NCBI GenBank assembly: GCA_002296655.1
Contig: DBIN01000007.1
Span: forward strand, 1-41,889
DNA length: 41,889 nt
Source of the DNA: Acinetobacter sp. UBA801
GTDB lineage: Bacteria > Pseudomonadota > Gammaproteobacteria > Pseudomonadales > Moraxellaceae
Reading direction: 5' to 3'
Both the position numbers and the translations under genes were made by a program. Below, in pieces: positions 1-8,779 of the stretch. Position 1 is the stretch's first letter, and every line of letters begins with the position of its first letter. Under the pieces are notes generated by a model, which saw only the letters and a list, made by a program, of their open reading frames with translations, was not told the origin of the DNA and made no database searches.

Positions 1-36
1 TTGCAAAACGCTCAGCTAAACTTTCTACAGGGATTC
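1..36. repeat. 36-bp inverted repeat, left copy (partner at 510-545)
   Basis: The first 36 bases of the window are the exact reverse complement of bases 510-545, which lie inside the transglycosylase gene just after its lipobox. Read on the plus strand, this copy encodes the same AKRSAKLSTGI stretch, then diverges and reaches a stop after about eight more codons. The match may extend left beyond the window. It could be a truncated inverted second copy of the gene, or an assembly fold-back at a contig end. Confidence 0.85.
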
Positions 37-96
37 AGCGGACGCTTACGTTATTTTGAAGTGAATTGATTACTTTATTAAGCTAATAATTCAAAA

Positions 97-648
97 TCAA
101 AGCGCATCTTTTAAGTTTTTTTGGTGTTGTTTGACTTGTTTTGCGTAGCGTTTACCTTGTTTTTTCATTTTTCGATTATTATTGTAACCAGTAGGTCCTA
201 CATTGTAATAGGCCAAAGCTTTAGACCATTTCCCAGACTGATTTTTATAATGATTTAAAATATATGAACCACAGTTGATGTTGATATGTTCATGGAATAA
301 ATCGCCAGGACACGTCTGCTCCCAATAACGTGGGATAATTTGTGTGAACCCAATTGCGCCTGAGGGTGAAACAGCATAGGCACGATAATTCGATTCTTGT
401 CGAATAACTGCGGCGACAAGTAGAGGGTCAACATTATGTTGTTCTGCGCTTTTTACAATGATTGGTGCTACACGATTTGCTGTATCAGGATGCACAGTAT
501 AGGCCTTTTGAATCCCTGTAGAAAGTTTAGCTGAGCGTTTTGCAAGAGAACCACCTCCTAGTGGAGAACAGGCTGCTAAGGTTAAAACAGTGTAACCAAT
601 ACTGAATATTTTTATATATGGATATTTTCTAAATGTATTAAAAATCAT
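97..648 (-). CDS. Lytic transglycosylase lipoprotein, SLT domain
   Basis: This protein probably cleaves the MurNAc-GlcNAc bond of peptidoglycan at the inner face of the outer membrane. A basic N-terminus and hydrophobic stretch end in a lipobox (LTLAAC), so it should be a lipoprotein. The Slt70-type domain follows: the catalytic Glu is in RQESNY, then SPSGAIGFTQIIP (the GxxGxxQ motif), then the AYYNVGP motif near the C-terminus. It is short (about 180 residues), as in minimal transglycosylases. The reading frame is open up to a TTG at 720, but an ATG at 648 (or 669) gives a better signal peptide; no strong ribosome site decides. It stands alone, and a 36-bp piece of it recurs inverted at the window edge. 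Confidence 0.85.
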   Translation of the reverse strand: MIFNTFRKYPYIKIFSIGYTVLTLAACSPLGGGSLAKRSAKLSTGIQKAYTVHPDTANRVAPIIVKSAEQHNVDPLLVAAVIRQESNYRAYAVSPSGAIGFTQIIPRYWEQTCPGDLFHEHININCGSYILNHYKNQSGKWSKALAYYNVGPTGYNNNRKMKKQGKRYAKQVKQHQKNLKDAL

Positions 649-975
649 ATTAAAACTATGCCTATTCATTCTAGCGTATGTGGGTATATATGCTGATTTT
701 GATGTGAGCGATTGACTCAATTAAGTTATTCATACATTTGAATTGTATCGTATCAGCATAATTCAGCGATTTAATTTTTGACTTTATCGAATGATTGAAT
801 AAATTAATGGAGTCTGATCTATCTTCAGGTTTTAATGATATATCAAATTAATGACAAGTTTTTTATTTAATATAAACTATTTGAATAGAACAAATAAACT
901 GCAATTTTAAGATGAAAGTATGTGCAATATCGGTTTTTTAGCACTTTGAAAATTGCTTATGCAGAGGGAGTAAGT

Positions 976-2568
976 GTGTTAGATGTCTTTGTACAATTAT
1001 GTGGTGGTATTGGTCTATTTTTGATTGGTATGACCATGATGACGGACAGCTTAAAAGATATGGCAGGGGAAACTTTGCGTATTTGGTTGTCTAAATTTAC
1101 AGGTTCACCCATTAAATCTGTGCTTTCAGGCATTTGTTTAACCTTAATTGTACAGTCTTCTACAGCAACGACTTTAGCCACGATTGGTTTTGTTAGTGCG
1201 GGTATTCTTACTTTTGCTCAGGCAATTGGTGTCATTATTGGCGCGAATATTGGCACAACTAGTACGGGGTGGATGGTGGCATTTTTAGGTGTTAAATTTT
1301 CCATCACTAGTTTTGCATTACCTTTGCTTGGTTTGGGTGCAATGCTTAAATTATTTAGTCAGGGGCGAGTGGCACTATTTGGCATGACTCTGGCAGGTTT
1401 TAGCCTGATTTTCCTTGGTATTGATATGTTGCAAGTTGCCATGTCAGGTTTTGCTGAACGTGTTGATTTATCTGTATTTTCAAGTCGATCTATGATTGCG
1501 CAATTCAGTTTGGTTTTGGTCGGTATTATCATGACTATTCTGTTGCAATCTTCGAGTGCTGCAATTACCGCAACCTTAGCAGCCTTGGCCAGTGGTGCAA
1601 TCGATTTGCAACAAGCTTTAGGCTTAGTGATTGGACAGAATGTTGGTACTGTCGCTACGGCTATTATTGCTGCAATTGCTTCAACTGCAAATGCCAAACG
1701 TACTGCAGCAGTTCATGTGATTTTTAACATCATTTCAGCCATTTTTGCTTTTATTATTTTAAAACCGCTATTTCTTGAACTAACACAAAATCAACGTCTT
1801 ATGGCAACATGGGACAATGTGGTGATAGTTGCTGCATTCCATACAGCGTTCAGTATTTGCGGTACTTTGATTATTTTGCCATTTATTCGTCAGTTTGAAA
1901 AACTGATTATGAAAATCATTCCAGATCAAACTCAATCGATTTTATGTTATCTCGATCAAGCGAGTTTATCTGTGCCCGCCTTGGCCATTCATGCTGCATC
2001 AAAGGTGATTTACCATAGTTTGTATGACGTTTTAGTGATGCTAAAACTTGCGATTCAAGAGGGGAGATTGCCTTCAAAAGTACGTTTGTTGCAGCTCGAT
2101 GAGGTGCTCATTCAAGTGCAACGCTATTTGGAAGAAATGTCAATTTCAGAAAATGAAGCCGATCAACAGCGTTTGATGGCGATGCTACGTTTGATGGTGT
2201 ATTTACGTGTTTTACGAAGTGATTTGGAAAATATTACGTTGGCAAACGTGATACGCACCCAACCAGCGATTTATCAAGTTGGTTTAGATTTTGTGCAAAT
2301 TCTCGATGAACATTTAAAAGAAATGGATGATTTTGACGTGCATAGTCACGTGCTAAGTTTACATACTGAATTATCTAATTTGAAAAAGTGGACAGAAGAT
2401 CAACGTGCCGAAAATCGTGAAAAAGTGTTGCAATATACTGCTGTGAATCAACTTAATGCTGCGGCAGGTTTAGAATTGTTGGCGGCGCAGCGTTGGTTGG
2501 ATCGCGTGATTGCGCATGCACAGCGCTTAGCCAACGTATTGGTCGATAATTCGCGTAAACCAAGTTAA
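976..2568 (+). CDS. Na+/phosphate symporter family protein with PhoU-like C-terminal domain
   Basis: This is an inner-membrane PNaS-family transporter, expected to take up phosphate with sodium. Two inverted Na/Pi-cotransporter repeats are visible, each with the QSS signature (QSSTATTLATIGFVSAG and QSSSAAITATLAALASG). About eight hydrophobic segments fill the first 310 residues. The C-terminal 200 residues are soluble and helical, as in PhoU-like tails. The frame is open from a GTG at 922, but a GTG at 976 is preceded by GAGGGAG at good spacing and begins directly at LDVFVQLCGGIGLFLIGM, the usual family N-terminus, so 976 is preferred. Substrate is inferred from family; no phosphate-regulon genes adjoin it. 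Confidence 0.85.
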   Translation: MLDVFVQLCGGIGLFLIGMTMMTDSLKDMAGETLRIWLSKFTGSPIKSVLSGICLTLIVQSSTATTLATIGFVSAGILTFAQAIGVIIGANIGTTSTGWMVAFLGVKFSITSFALPLLGLGAMLKLFSQGRVALFGMTLAGFSLIFLGIDMLQVAMSGFAERVDLSVFSSRSMIAQFSLVLVGIIMTILLQSSSAAITATLAALASGAIDLQQALGLVIGQNVGTVATAIIAAIASTANAKRTAAVHVIFNIISAIFAFIILKPLFLELTQNQRLMATWDNVVIVAAFHTAFSICGTLIILPFIRQFEKLIMKIIPDQTQSILCYLDQASLSVPALAIHAASKVIYHSLYDVLVMLKLAIQEGRLPSKVRLLQLDEVLIQVQRYLEEMSISENEADQQRLMAMLRLMVYLRVLRSDLENITLANVIRTQPAIYQVGLDFVQILDEHLKEMDDFDVHSHVLSLHTELSNLKKWTEDQRAENREKVLQYTAVNQLNAAAGLELLAAQRWLDRVIAHAQRLANVLVDNSRKPS

Positions 2569-2691
2569 TTATTTTAAGCTTTCCGTTGTTTTGATGGTTA
2601 CTTTAATATCCAAGAAATAGCCTAAGCAAATTCACTTTTTAATCTTAATCAAGTGTATAATTTTAGCATCGTTTTTTTCAATATTTTTTCA

Positions 2692-3159
2692 ATGACACCA
2701 GCAGCTAAACTTTTAAAAGCCAAAAAAATTCAATTTTCTATGCATGAATATGAACATGATCATAATGCTAAGAGTTTTGGTTTGGAAGCTGCGGATAAGC
2801 TAGGCTTAGATGTCACAGAAGTATTTAAAACATTATTGGTCAGTGATGATAAACATTTCTTTGTGGCGATATTACCTGTCCATCACCAATTAAATCTGAA
2901 AAAAGTTGCGGCTGCTTTTCAGTGTAAAAAAATGCACATGGCTGATCCTAAGGATGCTGAGCGTTTGACAGGCTATTTGGTTGGAGGCATAAGTCCAATC
3001 GGGCAGAAGAAACAACTGAAAACGGTCATTGACGCATCCGCTCAACAGCTTACAATTATGTATGTGAGTGGAGGGAAGCGTGGATTGGATATTGGTTTAG
3101 CTCCAAGTGATTTGGCAAAAGTTTTAAATGCCAGTTTTGTCGATATTGTAGATGTATGA
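2692..3159 (+). CDS. ybaK: YbaK/EbsC-type Cys-tRNA(Pro) deacylase
   Basis: This is a trans-editing hydrolase of the YbaK branch, which removes cysteine mischarged on tRNA(Pro) and is cytosolic. The sequence shows the family opening [22 protein letters not shown], the VFKTLLV strand with its conserved lysine, and [10 protein letters not shown] near residue 105, which forms the active-site loop. The length (155 residues) is normal. The frame is open from a GTG at 2653, but the ATG at 2692 matches the family N-terminus. No clear ribosome site precedes it. It is a single gene with no operon partner. Confidence 0.88.
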   Translation: MTPAAKLLKAKKIQFSMHEYEHDHNAKSFGLEAADKLGLDVTEVFKTLLVSDDKHFFVAILPVHHQLNLKKVAAAFQCKKMHMADPKDAERLTGYLVGGISPIGQKKQLKTVIDASAQQLTIMYVSGGKRGLDIGLAPSDLAKVLNASFVDIVDV

Positions 3160-3303
3160 TAAATAGAATTTTATATTGCATTGACTCACTCAGATTCAAA
3201 ATGCAATGTACAAGAAGATCAAATTTACAAAACTCACAAGAGAGTAGTTGAATAAAAATCATAATAATATATTATAAAAACATATATTCTTTGGGTGTTA
3301 AAA
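3160..3303. promoter_or_regulatory. Promoter region of the sulfur operon with an AT-rich dyad
   Basis: This gap precedes the YeeE/YedE pair. It contains a 12-bp perfect palindrome, ATAATATATTAT (3264-3275), about 30 bases before the start codon. Related persulfide dioxygenase operons are often repressed by the ArsR-type regulator BigR through AT-rich palindromes. No such regulator is encoded in the window, so the operator role is a guess; the AT-rich stretch could also simply be the -10 region. Confidence 0.3.
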
Positions 3304-3720
3304 ATGCATGATTATCTTCTAGCATTAATCGGTGGTGGATTACTTGGTCTTGCCGTCGTGGGCTACTTATATGTTCATGGTCGTATTGCAGGCATTAGTG
3401 GCTTACTGGCTCAAGTTTTAAATCCGCAAACGCTGTTCAAAACGCCTGCGTTGTGGTTTGTGTTAGGTATTTTCATTGTGCCTTTTTTCTACAGCATCGT
3501 GGCTCAACCTAAAGTTGAATTGAATGCAAGCCCATTGATGATGATTGTGGCGGGATTATTGGTGGGCTTCGGTACTCGTTTAGGCTCGGGTTGTACTAGT
3601 GGTCATGGTATATGTGGCATGAGTCGTTTATCTAAGCGCTCAATTGTAGCAACAGGGACCTTTATGCTAGCTGGCTTTATAACCGTTTATATCATCCGTC
3701 ATATCACAGGAGCATTCTAA
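3304..3720 (+). CDS. YeeE/YedE family sulfur transporter, N-terminal half protein
   Basis: This is a small inner-membrane protein with four hydrophobic segments, of the YeeE/YedE (TsuA) family that imports thiosulfate or related sulfur compounds. The conserved cysteine block GSGCTSGHGICG is near residue 95. In larger members two such repeats form one chain; here the second half is the next gene, which starts on the base after this stop. The ATG at 3304 is chosen over a GTG at 3295 because MHDYLLALIGGG matches family N-termini. Its position before a persulfide dioxygenase suggests handling of sulfane sulfur. Confidence 0.85.
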   Translation: MHDYLLALIGGGLLGLAVVGYLYVHGRIAGISGLLAQVLNPQTLFKTPALWFVLGIFIVPFFYSIVAQPKVELNASPLMMIVAGLLVGFGTRLGSGCTSGHGICGMSRLSKRSIVATGTFMLAGFITVYIIRHITGAF

Positions 3721-4137
3721 ATGAAAAATTTCTTAGCCTTTATTTTTGGTGGTATTTTTTCAGTTGGATTGATTCTTTCTGGTATGTCGAATCCTGAAAA
3801 AGTTTTAAATTTTCTCGATCTTTTTGGTACATGGGATGCAAGTCTAGCGTTTGTAATGATGGGTGCAATTGCGGTTGCCTTTATTCCATTTCAAAGAGCT
3901 ATGCGTCAAGCTGAACCAAAAACCATTTTAAATGAACCAATTGATTTGCCTAAACAAACTCAAATTGATTCCAAACTGATCACTGGTAGTTTTATTTTTG
4001 GTATCGGTTGGGGTATTGCAGGAATTTGTCCTGCGCCAAGTCTCACTTTGATTGGTTTAGGTTATTATCAAGCAATCTATTTTATTGTTGCGATGTTGGT
4101 GGGGATCCTCTTTCATCGTAAGGTTGCAGGAGCATAA
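3721..4137 (+). CDS. YeeE/YedE family sulfur transporter, C-terminal half protein (DUF6691-like)
   Basis: This is the second half-size YeeE/YedE protein, directly abutting the first. It has four hydrophobic segments, a SGMSNPEKVLNFLDLFGTWD motif near the N-terminus, and a conserved cysteine in GWGIAGICPAPSLT. The pair probably assembles into one sulfur-compound channel. Its stop codon is one base away from the dioxygenase start, so the three genes are almost certainly cotranscribed. Confidence 0.85.
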   Translation: MKNFLAFIFGGIFSVGLILSGMSNPEKVLNFLDLFGTWDASLAFVMMGAIAVAFIPFQRAMRQAEPKTILNEPIDLPKQTQIDSKLITGSFIFGIGWGIAGICPAPSLTLIGLGYYQAIYFIVAMLVGILFHRKVAGA

Positions 4138-4138
4138 G

Positions 4139-5005
4139 ATGCACGCAGACATTCAGCATTTTTTTGATGAAAATACCAATACATTCAGTTATGTGGTGAG
4201 TGATCCTGTAACACTTCAATGTGCCATCATTGACAGCGTGTTGGATTATGACCCTGCATCTGCGACAACTACAACAACTCATGCTGATGAAATCATTGCT
4301 TACATCAATAAAAATGAATTAACGGTTGAATGGATTTTAGAAACGCATGTGCATGCCGACCACCTAACAGCTTCTCAATATTTGAAATCGCAGCTGGGTG
4401 GTAAAATTGCCATGAGCCATAAAATTTCGATTGTGCAAGAAACATTCAGTGCCATCTATAACTTGGATATTAAGTATTTCAATTCACATCAATCGTTTGA
4501 TTATCTGTTTGCAGATCATGAAACTTTTACGATTGGTGAATTACAAGCCTATAACATCCCTACACCAGGACATACGCCTGCTTGTTTAAGCTATGTGATC
4601 GGTGATGCTGTATTTGTAGGTGATACCTTGTTTATGCCTGATTATGGTACGGCACGTTGTGATTTCCCGAAAGGCAGTGCAGGGCAGTTGTACGATTCGG
4701 TGCAATCATTATATGAGTTGCCTGAAGAAACACGTGTGTTTTTATGCCATGATTATTTACCAGAATCACGTGAACGATATGAACATGAAACACTGCTTAA
4801 AACTCAAAAAGAACAGAATATTCATATTCATACAGGGGTAAGCAAAGCTGAATTCATTGAGATGCGAACCCAACGTGATGCCACTTTAACGATGCCTAAA
4901 TTGATTTTGCCATCTATTCAAATCAATATGGATGCAGGTAAGTTTCCACAACCTGAGGCCAATGGTATTCGTTATTTGAAGTTGCCTTTGAATTACTTTA
5001 AATAA
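4139..5005 (+). CDS. ETHE1/Blh-type persulfide dioxygenase (metallo-beta-lactamase fold)
   Basis: This enzyme is predicted to oxidise glutathione persulfide to sulfite with a mononuclear iron, detoxifying sulfide. Metal-ligand motifs are intact: THVHADHLTAS (HxHxDH), the His of PTPGHTPACLSY, the Asp of GDTLFMPDYG, and the His of FLCHDY. The TARCDFPKGSA loop is typical of the Blh/ETHE1 group rather than glyoxalase II. It has 288 residues from the ATG at 4139; an in-frame start at 4085 would overlap the previous gene. Its place behind two YeeE/YedE genes supports a sulfide or thiosulfate role. No rhodanese or BigR gene accompanies it. Confidence 0.88.
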   Translation: MHADIQHFFDENTNTFSYVVSDPVTLQCAIIDSVLDYDPASATTTTTHADEIIAYINKNELTVEWILETHVHADHLTASQYLKSQLGGKIAMSHKISIVQETFSAIYNLDIKYFNSHQSFDYLFADHETFTIGELQAYNIPTPGHTPACLSYVIGDAVFVGDTLFMPDYGTARCDFPKGSAGQLYDSVQSLYELPEETRVFLCHDYLPESRERYEHETLLKTQKEQNIHIHTGVSKAEFIEMRTQRDATLTMPKLILPSIQINMDAGKFPQPEANGIRYLKLPLNYFK

Positions 5006-5028
5006 AATTTTAAGAAAGGTTCATCTTG

Positions 5029-5073
5029 TATAATATTGCTTTGGCTTATACGAATAGCCTAAGCAATATTATA
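5029..5073. terminator. Long hairpin after the sulfur operon
   Basis: TATAATATTGCTT (5029-5041) pairs perfectly with AAGCAATATTATA (5061-5073). After one T-T mismatch, GGCT pairs with AGCC around a nine-base loop. The T run after it is weak, so it may be an inefficient terminator or an mRNA-stabilising hairpin. Confidence 0.55.
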
Positions 5074-5168
5074 AGTTTATCAATGAAAAGCACATTTAAA
5101 GTTTGATTTATAAACACAAAACTCATTAAATAGATCAATCATTTGTATACAAGTTTAGAGTTTATTTT

Positions 5169-5930
5169 ATGTTGTTAAATTATCAAATCACGCAAAATGA
5201 GCCTGAATCTAACTTGCCACCTTTGGTTTTTATTCATGGTTTATTTGGTAGTTTGAGTAATTTAGGCATGATCGCACGTGCATTTCAAGAACAGCGTACC
5301 GTGATTCAATTAGATGTACGTAATCATGGTAAATCTGCACACCGTGATGACATGAATTATGCAGTAATGGCCCAAGATGTTTTAGAAACGCTGAACAGTT
5401 TGAATATCGAACAGTTTTCTGTAGTTGGGCATTCAATGGGGGGCAAGGTTGCAATGACTTTAGCACCTCTAGCAGCCGAGCGTTTACAACAATTGGTTTT
5501 ATTGGATATTTGTCCTTTTGCTTATTCTGAAAATCGTCACGATCAAATTTTTACCGCTTTGTTTGCTGTGCAAGAAGCACAAATTGAAAGCCGCCAAGTG
5601 GGGATGGAAATAATGCGTGAGCATCTTCAAGAAGAAATGGTTGTGCAATTTTTAATGAAGTCATTTAGCAAAGGGCAATGGCTATTTAACTTAAATGCGT
5701 TACATGAACATTATGCAGAAATTTTGTCATGGCAGACGATGCATAGTGATGTCGATACTTTATTTATTCGTGGTGGTAATTCGCCTTATATTGAGAAGCC
5801 TGAGCATTATGCTGCCATTCAAGCACAGTTTCCGCATGCAAAAGTTGAAACTGTCGCGCACGCAGGGCATTGGCTACATGCTGAAAAAACCGAAGAAGTC
5901 CTTGCATTAATGACTGAGTTTTTAGATTAA
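5169..5930 (+). CDS. Alpha/beta-fold hydrolase, YbfF-like esterase
   Basis: This is a cytosolic alpha/beta hydrolase of the YbfF group (acyl-CoA or short-chain esterases). It carries the oxyanion motif HGLFGSLSNLG near residue 22, DVRNHGKS, the nucleophile elbow GHSMGG near residue 95, and the catalytic His in AHAGHWLHAEKTEEV at the end. Length (253 residues) is standard. It lies alone between a hairpin and a terminator shared with the convergent accC gene. Natural substrate cannot be told from sequence. Confidence 0.82.
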   Translation: MLLNYQITQNEPESNLPPLVFIHGLFGSLSNLGMIARAFQEQRTVIQLDVRNHGKSAHRDDMNYAVMAQDVLETLNSLNIEQFSVVGHSMGGKVAMTLAPLAAERLQQLVLLDICPFAYSENRHDQIFTALFAVQEAQIESRQVGMEIMREHLQEEMVVQFLMKSFSKGQWLFNLNALHEHYAEILSWQTMHSDVDTLFIRGGNSPYIEKPEHYAAIQAQFPHAKVETVAHAGHWLHAEKTEEVLALMTEFLD

Positions 5931-6078
5931 TCTTGTCCTGCAGTTTTTGCTACTCAATGATCTAAGATCCCGATTTTTTTAAATCAATTTTAAGCAACTA
6001 CTGCATTTGGAGTATTGGTTTTTTATTCACACTGATCTGTATAGATAAACGGTTTAGCTTTTATCTTTAGCAATAAAA

Positions 6079-6106
6079 AAGAGCTGATGTTGAGTCATCA
6101 GCTCTT
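6079..6106. terminator. Bidirectional terminator between hydrolase and accC
   Basis: AAGAGCTGATG (6079-6089) pairs perfectly with CATCAGCTCTT (6096-6106) around a six-base loop. An A run on the left gives a U run for the minus-strand accC transcript, and T-rich sequence follows on the right. It sits between convergent genes. Confidence 0.85.
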
Positions 6107-6135
6107 CATTTTAAACATGAGCAAACTTAAATTGC

Positions 6136-7503
6136 TTATGCTTTTTCTTCTTCATTACCAGCAATTTGCTTGAGTAAATGCTTTTCAAGATAGTGAATAT
6201 CCATTGCTTGTTTGCAGAATTTTTCATCTTGCAGAATCAAGTCCTTGTGCAAAGGAATGTTGGTTTTAATCCCTGTTAAGATAGTTTCATCCAAGGCTTG
6301 ACGCATACGCGCAATACTGGTTTCACGATCTTTACCATGCGCAATCAGTTTAGCAATCATTGAGTCGTAATACGGCGGAATGCTATAACCCTCGTAGATG
6401 TGTGAATCTACACGAATACCTGCACCACCTGGCGCATAGAAGTGTTCAATTTTCCCCGGTGAAGGTAAGAAGGTGGTTGGGTCTTCTGCATTAATACGAC
6501 ATTCGATTGCGTGACCACGAATCTCAACCTGATCTTGCTCAATGTTTAAACCTAGACCTGCAGCAATACGCAATTGTTGTTCAATGATATCAATACCTGT
6601 CACCATTTCAGTTACAGGGTGCTCAACCTGAACACGTGTATTCATTTCAATGAAGAAGTATTCGTCATCTTCAAATAAGAATTCAAAAGTACCTGCACCA
6701 CGGTATTGCATTAACTTACATGCATTAACACAAGCTTCTAAAATATCGGCACGTGCTTGTTCTGGTAAATTAGGTGCTGGCGCTTCTTCAAGTACTTTTT
6801 GGTGACGGCGTTGTAAAGAACAGTCGCGGTCATAAAGGTGAATCGCGTGACCGTTACCATCACCCAATACTTGTACTTCTACGTGGCGTGGCTTTTGTAA
6901 GAAACGCTCCATATAGACTGTGTCATCACCAAACCACATTTCTGCATCACGTTGAGCTGCTTGAACTGATTCAAGCAAGGTGTCTACGCGCTCTACAATA
7001 CGCATACCACGACCACCACCACCAGCAGCAGCTTTTACAATGAGCGGGAAACCAATTTCTTTGGCTTCAGCTAAAGCATTGTGCGGTGTAACGGCGTGTG
7101 CTGAACCTGGTACAGTTGGTACGCCAGCTTTACGCATTGCAGTAATTGCAGAAACTTTGTTACCCATTAAGCGAATATGCTCAGGGCGTGGACCAATGAA
7201 AATGAAACCTGAACTTTCTACAATTTCAGCAAATTCGGCATTTTCAGCAAGGAAACCATAACCAGGGTGAATGGCGTCTGCACCTGTAATTTCTGCTGCA
7301 GTAATAATTGCAGGAATATTCAGGTAACTTTCACTGCTCGCACCCGGACCAATACACACGGCTTCATCACAAAAGCGTAAGTGCATTAGGTCTTTATCGG
7401 CATCTGAGTAGATACCTACGGTTTTGATCCCTAAAGTTTTGCAAGCTCGGGTGATGCGCAGGGCAATCTCACCACGGTTTGCAATTAAAACTTTTTGCAA
7501 CAT
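6136..7503 (-). CDS. accC: Acetyl-CoA carboxylase, biotin carboxylase subunit
   Basis: This is the ATP-dependent carboxylation subunit that loads CO2 onto biotin of AccB, the first step of fatty acid synthesis. The ATP-grasp enzyme has the family start [17 protein letters not shown], the glycine-rich loop [20 protein letters not shown], and the [18 protein letters not shown] active-site block. It is full length (455 residues). It follows accB by 17 bases in the order aroQ-accB-accC and ends before a strong terminator. Confidence 0.98.
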   Translation of the reverse strand: MLQKVLIANRGEIALRITRACKTLGIKTVGIYSDADKDLMHLRFCDEAVCIGPGASSESYLNIPAIITAAEITGADAIHPGYGFLAENAEFAEIVESSGFIFIGPRPEHIRLMGNKVSAITAMRKAGVPTVPGSAHAVTPHNALAEAKEIGFPLIVKAAAGGGGRGMRIVERVDTLLESVQAAQRDAEMWFGDDTVYMERFLQKPRHVEVQVLGDGNGHAIHLYDRDCSLQRRHQKVLEEAPAPNLPEQARADILEACVNACKLMQYRGAGTFEFLFEDDEYFFIEMNTRVQVEHPVTEMVTGIDIIEQQLRIAAGLGLNIEQDQVEIRGHAIECRINAEDPTTFLPSPGKIEHFYAPGGAGIRVDSHIYEGYSIPPYYDSMIAKLIAHGKDRETSIARMRQALDETILTGIKTNIPLHKDLILQDEKFCKQAMDIHYLEKHLLKQIAGNEEEKA

Positions 7504-7520
7504 TGTGAATCCCCGAGGTC

Positions 7521-7943
7521 TTAAGCGCGGTAGCGGAAGAGTGGTTGACCAAATTGAATCACTTCGCCATTTTTAACTAGAATTTCTTCAATCACGCCAC
7601 TTTGAGTTGCTTCAATTGGGTTCATGATTTTCATTGCTTCGATAATACCAAGCGTTTCACCAGCAGAAACAGTTTGACCCACTTTAATAAATGGTGCTTC
7701 ACCAGGGCTTGGTGCTGCATAGAACACGCCAACCATTGGCGAAGTTTCAACCGCGCCACGTGGTGAAGATTTAGGTGCAGATGGTACTTCTGCAGAAGGT
7801 GCAGGCATTGCAGGAACTGCTGCCGCCACTACTGGACTGCGACGAGTTAATGCAATCGACTGATCGCCTTCTTTAACTTCAATCGCTTGTAAGTCAGATT
7901 CAATCATCAAGTCGATGAGTTTCTTGATTTTACGAATATCCAT
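7521..7943 (-). CDS. accB: Acetyl-CoA carboxylase biotin carboxyl carrier protein
   Basis: This is the biotin carrier of acetyl-CoA carboxylase. The N-terminal part ([23 protein letters not shown]) is followed by an Ala/Pro-rich linker. The biotinyl domain holds the EAMKIMN motif, in which the lysine is biotinylated. The frame is open further upstream, but the ATG at 7943 gives the standard 140-residue protein and sits 16 bases after the aroQ stop. It is cotranscribed with aroQ and accC. Confidence 0.97.
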   Translation of the reverse strand: MDIRKIKKLIDLMIESDLQAIEVKEGDQSIALTRRSPVVAAAVPAMPAPSAEVPSAPKSSPRGAVETSPMVGVFYAAPSPGEAPFIKVGQTVSAGETLGIIEAMKIMNPIEATQSGVIEEILVKNGEVIQFGQPLFRYRA

Positions 7944-7959
7944 GGACAGTATTCCTAGT

Positions 7960-8415
7960 TTAAGATTGTGTAGTAGGTTGAATTTTTTCAAGAACAAAGT
8001 CGAGTGCTGCGGCATAGCCTTTTGCGCCTAAACCGCAAATCACACCAATGGCTTTGTCTGATAAATATGAATGATGTCTAAACGCCTCACGTGCATGCAC
8101 ATTCGACAAATGGACTTCAAGAAATGGAATAGCGACCCCTAACAAGGCATCACGTACCGCAACAGAGGTATGCGTTAATGCAGCAGGGTTAATAATGATA
8201 TATTGTGTGCCATCTAACGCGGCTTGATGAATTCGGTCTACAATTGCGCCTTCCCAATTACTTTGGAAAGTATCTATAGAAATTGATGCTTTTTGCGCTT
8301 GTGAAATGAGCTGTTGATTTATATCCTCAAGAGTGAGGTAACCATAAACTTCGGGTTCACGCTTTCCTAGCAAATTTAGATTCGGTCCATGAATAACCAA
8401 AATGGTCGAACTCAT
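7960..8415 (-). CDS. aroQ: 3-dehydroquinate dehydratase, type II
   Basis: This enzyme converts 3-dehydroquinate to 3-dehydroshikimate in the shikimate pathway. Type II features are present: [21 protein letters not shown] with the catalytic Tyr, the Glu of [30 protein letters not shown], and [17 protein letters not shown]. It has 151 residues from the ATG at 8415, where the family N-terminus begins; the open frame up to 8466 lacks similarity. It is the first gene of the aroQ-accB-accC operon, an arrangement common in gammaproteobacteria. Confidence 0.96.
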   Translation of the reverse strand: MSSTILVIHGPNLNLLGKREPEVYGYLTLEDINQQLISQAQKASISIDTFQSNWEGAIVDRIHQAALDGTQYIIINPAALTHTSVAVRDALLGVAIPFLEVHLSNVHAREAFRHHSYLSDKAIGVICGLGAKGYAAALDFVLEKIQPTTQS

Positions 8416-8446
8416 TCCGCTTGCTCCAATAAATAATTGCAATAAT

Positions 8447-8485
8447 ACTTTGCAAGATGTCTGCAAAGTTTGCTAATTATGGCAT
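8447..8485 (-). promoter_or_regulatory. aroQ-accBC promoter with a dyad at the transcript start
   Basis: On the minus strand an extended -10 element, TGCCATAAT, lies around 8477-8485. Just downstream is an 8-bp inverted repeat, ACTTTGCA and TGCAAAGT (8447-8454 and 8462-8469), with a 7-base spacer. It sits where transcription should begin, about 35 bases before the aroQ start. It could be an operator or a 5' mRNA hairpin. No clear -35 box is visible. Confidence 0.4.
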
Positions 8486-8580
8486 AAAATTCCACATTTT
8501 TTTTGTAATTTGTTTAATTTGACGTAGAAAGCGTGTGCCAAAATGAGGCTCTATAATGAAAACTTTGCAGGGAATTCGCA

Positions 8581-8779
8581 ATGTTAAAAAATTACATTTT
8601 TAGTTTTTTTTGCTGATTTTTATATTATAAAACAACTGACCAAATCTATTCATTTGTTTTCTGTAACGACTGATCAAGCGAGTGACTTGAACTGGTTTGA
8701 TTCGGAATGTCAAAGCCAGAAAACAACCAACATCAATATCGCATTTCTTTATAGCATGATATTTCGTTGCTGTTTATAA
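8581..8779 (+). pseudogene. Small frame-broken reading frame with an 8-T tract
   Basis: An ATG at 8581, preceded by AGGGA, opens a frame that stops after 11 codons at 8614. If one T is removed from the run of eight at 8604-8611, the frame stays open to a TAA at 8777-8779, giving about 65 residues that start with a hydrophobic stretch (NYIFSFF) and contain LNWFDSECQSQ. No family is recognised. It may be a remnant, a slippage-dependent small gene, or chance. Confidence 0.25.
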
